A stretch of 18,607 nt of DNA from Thioalkalivibrio nitratireducens (GTDB taxonomy: Bacteria > Pseudomonadota > Gammaproteobacteria > Ectothiorhodospirales > Ectothiorhodospiraceae), in assembly GCA_011390385.1 (NCBI GenBank), contig JAABSN010000057.1, positions 1 through 18,607 on the forward strand, in the 5' to 3' direction. Both the position numbers and the translations under genes were made by a program. This document shows, one piece after another, positions 6,953 to 14,844 of the stretch. The notes beneath the pieces are model-generated. The model saw only the letters and a list, made by a program, of their open reading frames with translations. It was not told the DNA's origin and made no database searches. The stretch's first letter is position 1. Every line of letters begins with the position of its first letter.

Positions 6953-8077
6953 CGCCGAGGACGCGAGACGGAACCGCACCTCCCCATCCGACAGGTAGCC
7001 CTCGATGTTGGTGATGTCGCCCCTGCCCTCCACCGCCTGATGCTGGGTCAGGAGGTAATAAGCGAGGGGCGCCTCCACCTCGTGGCGCATGGCCCGGCGC
7101 AGTGCCCTGGCGCCGAACTTGCGGTCGTACCCGGTTCGGGCAACGCGCGCACGGACCGACTCGTGCAGGCGCAGTTCGACGCGGTGCCGCAGCAGCCGTC
7201 GATTCAGGCGATCGACCTCCAGACTGACCAGCTGCCGTACCACGTCGCTGCCCAGCCAGTTGAAGACGGTCACGGTATCGATCCGATTGACGAACTCGTG
7301 TGAGAACCGTTTGAGCAGCTGCTTTTCGACCATGCGCAGCACCTGCGCCGGCTGACGGCCCTGATGACTCCGGAACCAGCGGTAGGGAACCCGACCCGAG
7401 CGTTCCTCGTAGGCCTGCAGATCGCGCGCGCCCAGATTGCTGGTCATGAAGATCAGGGTATTGCGGAAGCTGTAGGTGCGCTGGCCCGACGCGACCACGA
7501 GACGCCCGTTGTCGAAAACGTTCAGCAGCGCCTCGATGACCTCGTCGGACGCCTTTTCGACCTCATCGAACAAGACGATGCCCGGCTTGTGGACGCTGCC
7601 CTCGATCACGGCCTGATCGAGGACGGTATTGCCCTCCTTGCTCCCGACGTAACCGGGCGGCGCTCCGGTCAGAGCCGCCGCGTAGTGCTCCTGGGACAGG
7701 GTGTTCATGTCGACGCGGCAGAAGGCATCGGCATCCCCGTGCAGACTGCGGGCCAGCGCCCGAACCATCTCCGTCTTGCCAACACCGGTAGGCCCCAGCA
7801 GCAGCGCGGTGTGCAGAGGGCGCCGGGGATCGGAGATATCCGCCCGGACGATGCGCAGCACGCGTTCCAGCGACTGCACGGCTTCGTCCTGGCCGACGAT
7901 CTCCCTGCGCACCGCCTCGACGATGGCGTCCACGTCGAAGCGATAACGGCTCTCGATCCCCGCAGCTGGTTGCGGCGCACCCTGGGCCGCCGGAATGTCC
8001 GCGTTCACCTCGGCAAGACGCTGCTTCTCCAATGCGAGCCGCTGCGCCTCCTCCAGCATGTCATTGAGGTACGGCAT
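6950..8077 (-). CDS. amiB: AmiB-type single-ring Clp/AAA+ ATPase of the amidase operon
   Basis: This 375-residue protein has one AAA_2 (ClpA/B C-terminal type) module. Walker A is GPTGVGKT (95-102), the aromatic pore loop PPGYVG (140-145), Walker B IVLFDE (167-172) and sensor 1 MTSN (211-214). A basic FGARALRRAM sensor-2 stretch lies near the C-terminus. There is no ClpP-binding loop or N-terminal Clp domain. In Pseudomonas aeruginosa the gene after amiE is amiB, an ATPase of about the same size, and here it follows amiE by 61 bases, so the assignment is firm. A role in folding or assembly of the amidase, or in coupling to transport, is inferred. The first in-frame ATG (8077) has no clear Shine-Dalgarno, so the start is uncertain; a stop codon 36 bases upstream limits any extension. 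The stop codon lies in a REPIN-like repeat. Confidence 0.88.
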   Translation of the reverse strand: MPYLNDMLEEAQRLALEKQRLAEVNADIPAAQGAPQPAAGIESRYRFDVDAIVEAVRREIVGQDEAVQSLERVLRIVRADISDPRRPLHTALLLGPTGVGKTEMVRALARSLHGDADAFCRVDMNTLSQEHYAAALTGAPPGYVGSKEGNTVLDQAVIEGSVHKPGIVLFDEVEKASDEVIEALLNVFDNGRLVVASGQRTYSFRNTLIFMTSNLGARDLQAYEERSGRVPYRWFRSHQGRQPAQVLRMVEKQLLKRFSHEFVNRIDTVTVFNWLGSDVVRQLVSLEVDRLNRRLLRHRVELRLHESVRARVARTGYDRKFGARALRRAMRHEVEAPLAYYLLTQHQAVEGRGDITNIEGYLSDGEVRFRLASSA

Positions 8078-8138
8078 GAACGGGAACAGGCCGGCCGCTC
8101 GAGCCCGGTGTCACGATCCGTGGGTGCAGGGCGAGCAC

Positions 8139-9188
8139 CTATGCACCGCCGGCCTCGCGCTCCGGTGCATCGTAGGGCAGGTCCCGGACCGGCGCACTCG
8201 CTACACCGACCTTGCGCCGCGTGATTTTCTCGACATCGTCACGCGCTTTCTCGGCGTCGTTGACCCAGGTTCGGTAGAACTCGAACGGACACTCGGCCAG
8301 ACCACGGTCACCATCACCGGAATCGTGCAGACCCGTGTAGCCGCGATGCAGCAGCTTGAACAGGTGGTTCTGCGACTGGTCGTTGGCCCTGGCGTCCCGG
8401 ATTTCCGGGATCGACAACTGGGCGTACTGGATGCCGTTCTCCTCGGTGCCGCACTCGCCCAGCGTTCGGCCATCGAAGCCGACGATGGAGGAGTGGCCGA
8501 AATAGCTGTACACCCCGTCGAAACCGGTCGCGTTGGCCACGGCCACATAGGTGTTGTTGGCCCATGCCATCGATTTGGCCATGGTGATCTGCTGTTCCTT
8601 GGCCGGATACATGTAGCCCTGGCAGCGCACGATCAGTTCGGCGCCGCGCATCGCGCAGTCACGCCAGATCTCCGGGTAGTTGCCGTCATCGCAGATGATC
8701 AGACTCACCTTCAGTCCCTTGGGTCCTTCAGACACGTAGGTCCGGTCCCCGGGATACCATCCTTCAATCGGACACCAGGGAATGCACTTGCGGTATTTCT
8801 GCACGATCTCGCCCTGATTGTTCATCAGGATGAGCGTATTGTAAGGCGCCTTGTGCGGATGTTCCTCGTGGCGTTCCCCGGTCAGCGAGAACACACCCCA
8901 GGTGTTGGCCTGGCGGCACGCCTGCGCGAAGATTTCGGTTTCGTCTCCGGGAATCGTTGCCGCGGTCTCCATCATCTCGACCGGGTCGTACATGATTCCC
9001 ATGGTGCTGTACTCGGGGAAGATCACCAGATCCATGCCGGGGAGACCTTGTTTCATCCCCACGATCATGTCGGCGATCCGGCGTGCATTGTCGAGCACCT
9101 CGGCTCTGGTATGCAGCCGTGGCATCTTGTAGTTCACAACAGCAACGCCGACCGTATCCGGGCTGCTGGAAATATCTCCATGACGCAT
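8139..9188 (-). CDS. amiE: Aliphatic amidase AmiE (nitrilase superfamily)
   Basis: This 349-residue amidase hydrolyses short aliphatic amides such as acetamide and propionamide to ammonia and the acid. The Glu-Lys-Cys triad sits at E59 (FPEYSTMG), K134 (YRKCIPWCP) and C166 ([10 protein letters not shown]), the same numbers as in Pseudomonas AmiE, which also confirms the start (MRHGDISSS). GAGGAT lies 7 bases upstream of the ATG. Near-identity to Pseudomonas-type AmiE runs through most of the protein; the last 30 residues diverge, as usual. It follows urtE after 214 bases filled by REPIN-like repeats, and precedes amiB. AmiE rather than the related formamidase AmiF is supported by the overall match, but substrate range cannot be read from the sequence alone. 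Confidence 0.97.
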   Translation of the reverse strand: MRHGDISSSPDTVGVAVVNYKMPRLHTRAEVLDNARRIADMIVGMKQGLPGMDLVIFPEYSTMGIMYDPVEMMETAATIPGDETEIFAQACRQANTWGVFSLTGERHEEHPHKAPYNTLILMNNQGEIVQKYRKCIPWCPIEGWYPGDRTYVSEGPKGLKVSLIICDDGNYPEIWRDCAMRGAELIVRCQGYMYPAKEQQITMAKSMAWANNTYVAVANATGFDGVYSYFGHSSIVGFDGRTLGECGTEENGIQYAQLSIPEIRDARANDQSQNHLFKLLHRGYTGLHDSGDGDRGLAECPFEFYRTWVNDAEKARDDVEKITRRKVGVASAPVRDLPYDAPEREAGGA

Positions 9189-9222
9189 GACGTAATCCTC
9201 GCGTTAAGTGAGTGTCCACCCC

Positions 9223-9383
9223 GTTGGGTGCTGTGAGGCGAAGCCGAACCGCACCGATACTGTGCCGGCCCTTGACCCCAGGCCTCGGGGCCTCGGGCCT
9301 CGATCGGCGCAATTCGCTGCGCTCATTGACACCCTACGGAGGAGCTGGGCGTAGGGTGCTGTGAGGCGAAGCCGAACCGCACC
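9223..9383 (-). repeat. REPIN-like repeat, copy 4 (three-palindrome array, inverted)
   Basis: This copy is in the opposite orientation to the other five. It has a GTTGGGTGC-headed unit (9223-9255), then the AATGAGCGCAGCG-type unit in reverse ending CTAC (9306-9337), then a second GTAGGGTGC-headed unit (9351-9383). The two outer units are nearly identical to each other (CTGTGAGGCGAAGCCGAACC in both). This is a doublet plus one extra unit, filling the 214-base gap between urtE and amiE. I saw no clear promoter for amiE there. Confidence 0.82.
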
Positions 9384-9402
9384 GGAAGAACCGGGGTTCG
9401 AA

Positions 9403-10092
9403 TCACACCGAGAGATATCCGCTGATCGTTGCCTCGTCGCAATCGGCGCGGGCGGTTTCGTGAACGACATGTCCCGCTTCCATCACCAGCAACCGGTCCG
9501 CAATCTCCAGGGTGAAACTGAGGATCTGCTCCGACACGATGATGGTGATATCCCGCGTCCGGCTGATCTCATTCAGAGTCTTGGCAATGTCCTTGATGAT
9601 CGATGGCTGGATGCCTTCCGTGGGTTCGTCCAGCAACAGGATCTTGGGGTTGGAAACCAGTGCCCGCGCGATCGCCAGTTGCTGCTGCTGCCCTCCGGAA
9701 AGGTTTCCGCCCTTGCGCCGGCGCATGTCATGCAGAACAGGGAACAACTCGAAGATCTCGTCAGGCACCTTCTTGCCTTTCACCGTCTCCATGCCCGTGC
9801 TGATGTTCTCCAGCACGGTGAGTCCCGAAAAGATCATTCGTCCCTGCGGAACATAGGCGAGCCCCTTCGCAACCCTTTTGTGGGTGGGTACCGTCGAGAG
9901 ATCCTCTCCATTGAGTTCGACCTTCCCATCGGTAGCGGGTATCAGTCCGACCAGGGTCTTGAACAGCGTCGTCTTGCCCATTCCGTTGCGGCCCATGATG
10001 GCCAGGGTCTCGTTTCTGTTCACGGTGATGTCGAGACCCTTGATGACCTCGCTCTGCCCGTAGCCGGATCGCAATCCCGTAACTTGAAACAT
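9403..10092 (-). CDS. urtE: Urea/amide ABC transporter, ATP-binding subunit UrtE
   Basis: This 229-residue ABC ATPase is of the branched-chain amino acid/urea (LivF-UrtE) type and powers import at the inner face of the membrane. It shows Walker A GRNGMGKT (34-41), signature LSGGQ (131-135), Walker B ILLLDEP (151-157), and SEQ in place of the H-loop histidine, as usual for LivF/UrtE. It follows urtD by 27 bases and pairs with it as a heterodimer. FmdF of the short-chain amide transporter described in Methylophilus belongs to the same family, so the substrate could be urea or amides. Confidence 0.93.
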   Translation of the reverse strand: MFQVTGLRSGYGQSEVIKGLDITVNRNETLAIMGRNGMGKTTLFKTLVGLIPATDGKVELNGEDLSTVPTHKRVAKGLAYVPQGRMIFSGLTVLENISTGMETVKGKKVPDEIFELFPVLHDMRRRKGGNLSGGQQQQLAIARALVSNPKILLLDEPTEGIQPSIIKDIAKTLNEISRTRDITIIVSEQILSFTLEIADRLLVMEAGHVVHETARADCDEATISGYLSV

Positions 10093-10119
10093 TGGCTTGT
10101 ACCCTCTGCAACGTGTTGA

Positions 10120-10878
10120 TCAATGACCCAGGTAGACTTCGATGACCCGCGGGTCCGACTGAACCTTCTCCATGCTGCCCTCGGCGAGGATCTTGCCCTG
10201 GTGCATCACGGTGACTTTCTGGGCAATCCGCTTCACGAATTCCATGTCATGTTCGATCACGATGATCGAACGGCCCTCGCTGATCCGGTTGAGCAATTCG
10301 GCCGTCTGTTCCCGTTCGCGAACGCTCATTCCGGCCACCGGTTCGTCCAGCATCATCAGTTCCGGTTCCTGGATCAGCAGCATCCCGATCTCGAGCCACT
10401 GCTTCTGGCCATGGCTGAGCTCGGCGGCAGGCCGATCGATTTCGGCATCGAGGAATATGGTTGCGGCGGTCTCGCGAATCTTCCGGTCGACCTTGGCGGT
10501 CTTCTTGAAGAACAGGGCTCCGAATACCGACTTGCCTTCGGGGTAGGAAACTTCCAGGTTCTCGTAGACGGTCAGGGACTCGTAGACAGAGGGCGTCTGG
10601 AATTTGCGACCCACGCCATGTGCGACGATGCGGTGTTCGGCCAGCGCCGTGAGTTCGATGTCCTTCAGTTTGATCGAACCCTCGCTGGCCTTGGTCTTTC
10701 CACAGATCAGGTCCAGCAGCGTCGTCTTTCCGGCACCATTCGGGCCGATGATCACCCGCAGCTCTCCCCGGTCCATATAGAGCGTCAGATCTTCGATTGC
10801 CTTGAAGCCGTCAAACGAAACGGACAGGTCTTCGATTGCAAGCAGAAGCGGCGAATGGGGTTCCTGATGCGGTGTCAT
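10120..10878 (-). CDS. urtD: Urea/amide ABC transporter, ATP-binding subunit UrtD
   Basis: This 252-residue ABC ATPase is of the LivG/UrtD type. It shows Walker A GPNGAGKT (45-52), signature LSHGQ (154-158), Walker B ELMMLDEP (173-180) and H-loop H210 (VIEHDMEF). LSHGQKQWLEIGM is characteristic of UrtD. The start overlaps the urtC stop by 4 bases (ATGA), so the genes are translationally coupled. The N-terminal MTPHQEPHSP stretch is probably a flexible leader. Confidence 0.94.
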   Translation of the reverse strand: MTPHQEPHSPLLLAIEDLSVSFDGFKAIEDLTLYMDRGELRVIIGPNGAGKTTLLDLICGKTKASEGSIKLKDIELTALAEHRIVAHGVGRKFQTPSVYESLTVYENLEVSYPEGKSVFGALFFKKTAKVDRKIRETAATIFLDAEIDRPAAELSHGQKQWLEIGMLLIQEPELMMLDEPVAGMSVREREQTAELLNRISEGRSIIVIEHDMEFVKRIAQKVTVMHQGKILAEGSMEKVQSDPRVIEVYLGH

Positions 10879-12047
10879 TTACTGGCCTCCGAAGCGGGTT
10901 TTGCATCCACGAGTGGACTTTTCACGGCGTCACCCGAGCCGTTGCCGCGCTTCCAGCCGCGACTCGTCAGAAACGCATTCCAGTGCCTCTTCACATATTT
11001 TTCGTACAGACCTGCCAGCCCGTAGGGAGCGAACATGACCACCGCGATGAAGATGCCCCCGATCAGGAATAGCCACAGTTCCGGATACGCCTCTGCGAAA
11101 AGGTTCCTCGCGTAAGTGACCAGCAGGGTTCCGTAGACGGCACCCAGCAGCGACAAGCGACCGCCCACCGCGGCAAAGATCACGAACTCGATCGACGGAA
11201 TGATCCCGATGATGCTCGGAGACATGAATCCGACCTGAAGGGTGAACATCGCTCCGCCGATACCGGACATGAACGCCGACAGCGCAAACACGAAGATCTT
11301 GAAATAGGCGACGTTGTAACCCGAGAAGCGGATGCGGTTTTCCTGATCGCGCGTGGCCAACAGAATGCGGCCGTACTTGGTCGACAGCACCCACATGCCG
11401 AGTGCGATCACCGCCAGTAGCAGCACCCCGTTGACGTAATACAGGGTCACCAGGGCAGAGTCGGAGTGGATGTCCCAGCCCTTCAGCGTTCGAAGGTCCG
11501 TGATGCCATTGACACCTCCCGTGTAACCCTGCTGACCGATCACCAGGATGGTGGCGATCGTCACCAGCGCCTGGGTGATGATGGCAAAGAACACACCCGA
11601 CACACGACGGGTAAACAGTGCGAATCCGATCAGGGCGGCAACCAGAGCCGGCAGGATCAGCACGGCCAGCAAGGCAAAAGTCAGGCTGTTGAACGGCGCC
11701 CAGAACCATGGCAGTGCCGTGATCTGGTTCCAGTCCATGAAGTCGGGAATCCCCGGAGTGGTCTGGATCGACGTGGCTTCCGGGGTGGAAGCTTCCAGCT
11801 TCAGATACATCGCCATCGCGTAGCCGCCGATGCCGAAGAACAGACCCTGACCGAGGCTGAGCATGCCGCCGTAGCCCCAGGCGAGGACCAGTCCCACCGC
11901 GACAAAGGCAAAGGAGAGGAAGCGCCCGGTCAGGTTGATCCCGTCCACATCCATGGTCAGCGGCACGGCAACCAGAATGATGAAGGCGAGAATCAACAAC
12001 CCGGGGAGGCCGCGTTTGTCCAGAATCTTGGGCAGTGTATAACTCAT
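10875..12047 (-). CDS. urtC: Urea/amide ABC transporter, permease UrtC
   Basis: This 390-residue membrane protein is of the LivM/UrtC type, with about eight to ten hydrophobic segments. Family stretches include LAWGYGGMLSLGQGLFFGIGGYAMAM (two pieces, about 55-80), GGVNGITDL in the middle, and the coupling-helix region around ATRDQENRIRFSGYN. The C-terminus is an extended charged tail (about 30 residues, SRGWKRGNGSGDAVK...) that looks cytoplasmic and may be poorly conserved. It forms the channel with UrtB. The gap to urtB is 28 bases. Confidence 0.95.
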   Translation of the reverse strand: MSYTLPKILDKRGLPGLLILAFIILVAVPLTMDVDGINLTGRFLSFAFVAVGLVLAWGYGGMLSLGQGLFFGIGGYAMAMYLKLEASTPEATSIQTTPGIPDFMDWNQITALPWFWAPFNSLTFALLAVLILPALVAALIGFALFTRRVSGVFFAIITQALVTIATILVIGQQGYTGGVNGITDLRTLKGWDIHSDSALVTLYYVNGVLLLAVIALGMWVLSTKYGRILLATRDQENRIRFSGYNVAYFKIFVFALSAFMSGIGGAMFTLQVGFMSPSIIGIIPSIEFVIFAAVGGRLSLLGAVYGTLLVTYARNLFAEAYPELWLFLIGGIFIAVVMFAPYGLAGLYEKYVKRHWNAFLTSRGWKRGNGSGDAVKSPLVDAKPASEASK

Positions 12048-12075
12048 CGTACTGAGCTCCTGGCAGGGGGTTGAC

Positions 12076-12996
12076 CTAGCGACGGACCTTGCTCTTGAAC
12101 AATCCTTCCGGTCGCAGCATCAGAATGCCGATGATCACCAGCAGCGTGGTCACCTTCGCCATGGAACTGCCAAGGAAGAACTCGAGGATCGATTGCCCCT
12201 GGGCAATCAGGAAGGCGGACACGACGGTCCCGGAAATACTGCCGGCACCTCCGAACACGACCACGAGGAACGTATCCACGATGTACAGGGTGCCGCTCGT
12301 TGGACCGGTGGAGGAGATCATCGTGAACGCCGCACCGGCGATGCCGGCAAGCCCGCAGCCCAGCGCAAACGTGAGGCGGTCGACCCAGCGCGTATTGATG
12401 CCGACGGCCATGCTCATGTCGCGGCTGGTCATGGTGGCCCGGACACGCAGGCCCCAGCGCGACCGGTACATCAGCCAGACCACGCCCAGCGTCACGAGGA
12501 GCGTCAGCAACATGATCGCCATACCATTCAGCGGGATGTAGATCATGTCGGTGGGACGCCAGGCCCCCTCGAGCCATGACGGCGTGTTGGGGCTGACCTC
12601 CCGCGCACCAAAAACGGAACGGAAGCCCTGCTGCATGATCAGCGCGAGCCCCCAGGTCGCAAGCAGTGTATCCAGCGGCCGATGATAGAGGTGCCGGATC
12701 ATCACGACCTCGATCAGCATCCCCACCACGAAGGCGGTGAGAAAGGCGGCCGGGATCGCCAGCAGAATGTAGTATTCGGACGCCCAGGGACCCATGCCGC
12801 TTGCCTGAACCGAAAGCAGATAGGTGGTGTAGGCGCCGATCACCATGAACTCGCCGTGGGCCATGTTGATGACCCGCATCTGCCCGAAAATGATCGCGAG
12901 CCCCAGGGCCATGAGCAGCAGGACCGAGAAGAAGCTGAGCCCCGCAAAGCCCTGCATGGCGGTAATCGCCATCAGGTCCTGCGCTGAATAATCCAT
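12076..12996 (-). CDS. urtB: Urea/amide ABC transporter, permease UrtB
   Basis: This 306-residue membrane protein is of the LivH/UrtB type. It has the family stretch IFGQMRVINMAHGEFMVIGAY in two pieces near residues 33-55, the coupling helix RATMTSRDMSMAVGIN, and several hydrophobic spans. The start at 12996 is preceded by GGGGTG. It has no long periplasmic N-terminal extension, unlike some UrtB proteins. It is separated from urtA by 98 bases that hold a strong hairpin. Confidence 0.95.
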   Translation of the reverse strand: MDYSAQDLMAITAMQGFAGLSFFSVLLLMALGLAIIFGQMRVINMAHGEFMVIGAYTTYLLSVQASGMGPWASEYYILLAIPAAFLTAFVVGMLIEVVMIRHLYHRPLDTLLATWGLALIMQQGFRSVFGAREVSPNTPSWLEGAWRPTDMIYIPLNGMAIMLLTLLVTLGVVWLMYRSRWGLRVRATMTSRDMSMAVGINTRWVDRLTFALGCGLAGIAGAAFTMISSTGPTSGTLYIVDTFLVVVFGGAGSISGTVVSAFLIAQGQSILEFFLGSSMAKVTTLLVIIGILMLRPEGLFKSKVRR

Positions 12997-13046
12997 TTTT
13001 GCACCCCGACGAATGAATCCAAGGCCCGATTACACGGTCGACCGGA

Positions 13047-13083
13047 GCGCGGGGAGCCTGTCCAACCGACAGGAACCCCACGC
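13047..13083 (-). other. Intercistronic stem-loop between urtA and urtB
   Basis: On the transcribed strand, GCGTGGGG pairs with CCCCGCGC (8 bp with one G-U). After a 2x2 mismatch, CCTGTC pairs with GACAGG (6 bp) around a 5-base loop. No T-run follows, so it is not a classical terminator. In binding-protein transport operons such a hairpin between the abundant binding-protein cistron and the permease cistron usually protects the upstream mRNA or lowers downstream expression; that role is inferred here. Confidence 0.6.
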
Positions 13084-13094
13084 GCCGCAATGTC

Positions 13095-14345
13095 TTACTG
13101 GTAGCCCTCAGGGAAGGGATCCGGCTCGATCAGATCGGACTCCCAGACCACGTCGGCCTGACCGTCGCGGCGCCACTCGCCGATCCGCGTCTTGCTCCAG
13201 AGGTGGTGATTGGGATGGACCTCGACGAAGCCTTCGGGCGCTGTGGTCAGCTGGATCCCCGGCGAGGCTGCGGTCACCTTGGCAACATCGAAGCTGCCGG
13301 CACGCTCACAGGCCTCCTTCCACAGCCAGGGCCCGAGATAGGCGGCCTGCGTCACGTCGCCGATCACACTGTCATCACCCCAGCGTTCCTTGAAGGCCTT
13401 GACGAAAGCGATGTTGTTCTCGTTGTCGAGGCTCTGGAAGTACTTCATGCTGGAGAAGAAGCCTTCAACGTTCTCGCCGCCGATACCCAGGACTTCATCC
13501 TCGGTCGTCGCGAGCGACAGCAGGGTCTGGGTCTTGCCATTCAGACCGGCGGAGTTCAGCTGGCGGAAGAACGCAACGTTCGACCCGCCAACAACCGCTG
13601 CGAAGATGGCGTCCGGGCGACGCAGGCGGATGCGATTGATCAGGGAGCCGAACGACGTGTGTCCGAGCGGCGCGTAATCCTCACCCACGACCTTTCCGCC
13701 CAATACCTTCTCGATGTGGATGCGTGCGATCTTCATCGACGTGCGCGGCCAGATGTAGTCGGAACCCACCAGGTAGAAGGTGCGGATGCCCTTCTCGTTC
13801 CACAGCCAGTCCAGTCCCGCCAGGATCTGCTGAGTGGCCTCCTGGCCGGTATAGATCACGTTCGGGGATTGCTCGAGACCTTCGTAGAAGGTGGGGTAGT
13901 AGAGAAGACCATTCTCGCGCTCAAGCACGGGCAGAACCGCCTTGCGCGAAGCAGAGGTCCAGCAGCCCATGATCGAGGCAACATTGTCCTCACGGAGAAG
14001 CTTGCGCGCCCGCTCGGCGAAGGTCGGCCAGTCACTGGCGCCGTCTTCCGTGATCGTCTCGATCCGCCGTCCGAGAATGCCGCCCATCGCATTGATCTGC
14101 TCGATCGCGAGGGTCTCCGCTTCCACCGAGCCGGTTTCGCTGATCGCCATCGTGCCGGTCAGCGAATGGAGAATGCCGACCTTGACGGTGTCATCGGTCA
14201 CCGCGAGCCCAGTGGTATTGATCGCTGACGTCGCCGGCTTGCCAAACGCAGTCGTGGTTCCCAGAACGCCGGAAACTGCCACCGGTGCCGCAAGCATCAT
14301 CTTCAAGAGCTTGCGTCGGGTGAACGGAATCTTGATGTCGGTCAT
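13095..14345 (-). CDS. urtA: Urea/amide ABC transporter, substrate-binding protein UrtA
   Basis: This 416-residue periplasmic type-I binding protein begins with a signal sequence that has twin arginines (R10-R11 in FTRRKLLKMMLAAP). That suggests possible Tat export, though it is not conclusive. The mature part has KVGILHSLTGTMAISE (about 55), INAMGGILGRRIE, and the UrtA-like YYPTFYEGLEQSPNVIYTGQ and FYLVGSDYIWPR. The start has GAGG about 10 bases upstream. It is the first gene of the transport operon. The same family includes FmdD (amide) and AmiC (amide sensor), so the ligand could be urea or a short-chain amide; the conserved FYLVGSDYIWPR is shared by both groups. Confidence 0.93.
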   Translation of the reverse strand: MTDIKIPFTRRKLLKMMLAAPVAVSGVLGTTTAFGKPATSAINTTGLAVTDDTVKVGILHSLTGTMAISETGSVEAETLAIEQINAMGGILGRRIETITEDGASDWPTFAERARKLLREDNVASIMGCWTSASRKAVLPVLERENGLLYYPTFYEGLEQSPNVIYTGQEATQQILAGLDWLWNEKGIRTFYLVGSDYIWPRTSMKIARIHIEKVLGGKVVGEDYAPLGHTSFGSLINRIRLRRPDAIFAAVVGGSNVAFFRQLNSAGLNGKTQTLLSLATTEDEVLGIGGENVEGFFSSMKYFQSLDNENNIAFVKAFKERWGDDSVIGDVTQAAYLGPWLWKEACERAGSFDVAKVTAASPGIQLTTAPEGFVEVHPNHHLWSKTRIGEWRRDGQADVVWESDLIEPDPFPEGYQ

Positions 14346-14504
14346 ATCGTCGTACCTCGTTGAGTTGGAGATCGGTCACAGATATCGGAATTGCCGATAC
14401 CGCGTCTTCCCGTCGGCGGCCACGTCCCTGGGTTGATCACGTACCGGGCCCGGTGTCAGCGGGCCGAGACGCAGGCCGCACGTCCTTCACTTCTGACGAG
14501 TAGG

Positions 14505-14510
14505 AGTATC
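14505..14510 (-). promoter_or_regulatory. Candidate -10 element of the urtA promoter
   Basis: On the minus strand this is GATACT (4 of 6 to TATAAT). With a 17-base spacer the -35 would be TGGGCA (14528-14533, 4 of 6). It lies 45 bases downstream of the end of the 7-2-7 dyad, against 44 at fmdA. The leader to the urtA ATG would be about 150 bases. Weak alone; the shared geometry is the argument. Confidence 0.4.
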
Positions 14511-14524
14511 CGTGGGGAGCTGAG

Positions 14525-14552
14525 GGCTGCCCATTCGATAAATGGCGCAGCC
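14525..14552. promoter_or_regulatory. Dyad overlapping the urtA -35 region
   Basis: GGCTGCCCAT (14525-14534) and ATGGCGCAGCC (14542-14552) form an imperfect inverted repeat with a 7-base centre and one bulged base. It lies between the 7-2-7 dyad and the candidate -10, and would cover the -35. It may be a second operator or a chance dyad; no equivalent is seen at fmdA. Confidence 0.35.
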
Positions 14553-14555
14553 GCC

Positions 14556-14571
14556 TAAGTCATTTGACGCA
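14556..14571 (-). promoter_or_regulatory. 7-2-7 dyad operator candidate upstream of urtA
   Basis: The minus strand reads TGCGTCA-AA-TGACTTA followed by GG, against TGCGTCA-TT-TGACGTA followed by GG ahead of fmdA. The heptamer spacing is that of NarL-type response regulators. It lies 210 bases upstream of the urtA start codon. The likely binder is the LuxR-type regulator encoded at 236-1153, by inference. Confidence 0.55.
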
Positions 14572-14672
14572 TGGCGCAAAACGCCAGCAGGCCGGAGGCG
14601 GATGCTCCAGCGGAGGGGTTATCGGGGAAAATGCGAGATGACTTCCATGGCCATGCGTGCCACGCCAAGACA

Positions 14673-14809
14673 TGAAAGACGCAGGACAGGCGTAGGGTGC
14701 CAATAAGCGCAGCGAATTGCGCCGTTTGGGACGCCGAAGCCTGGGAACCGGGGCCGGCGTGATATCGGTGCGGTTCGGCTTCGCCTCACGGCACCTTGCG
14801 CGACTTTCG
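14673..14809 (+). repeat. REPIN-like interspersed repeat, copy 5
   Basis: The core runs from GTAG at 14692 to a drifted CTTG at 14795-14798. Outer arms are TGAAAG (14673-14678) and CTTTCG (14804-14809). The left palindrome carries AATAAGCGCAGCGAATT; the right one carries CGGTTCGGCTTCGCCTCACGG. It lies 36 bases from copy 6, in the same orientation. Confidence 0.78.
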
Positions 14810-14844
14810 CGTCAATTCCCGGCCGTACGCACCACCCCGAAACA

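Noticed and set aside
9393..9405. GGGGTTCGAATCA, which resembles a tRNA T-loop
   Set aside because: The flanking bases cannot form a T-stem, no acceptor or anticodon arms are present, and the stretch overlaps the end of urtE.
5456..14345. Urea degradation locus (urease or urea carboxylase)
   Set aside because: The importer is urt-like, but no urease subunits, accessory genes or urea amidolyase are encoded in the window.
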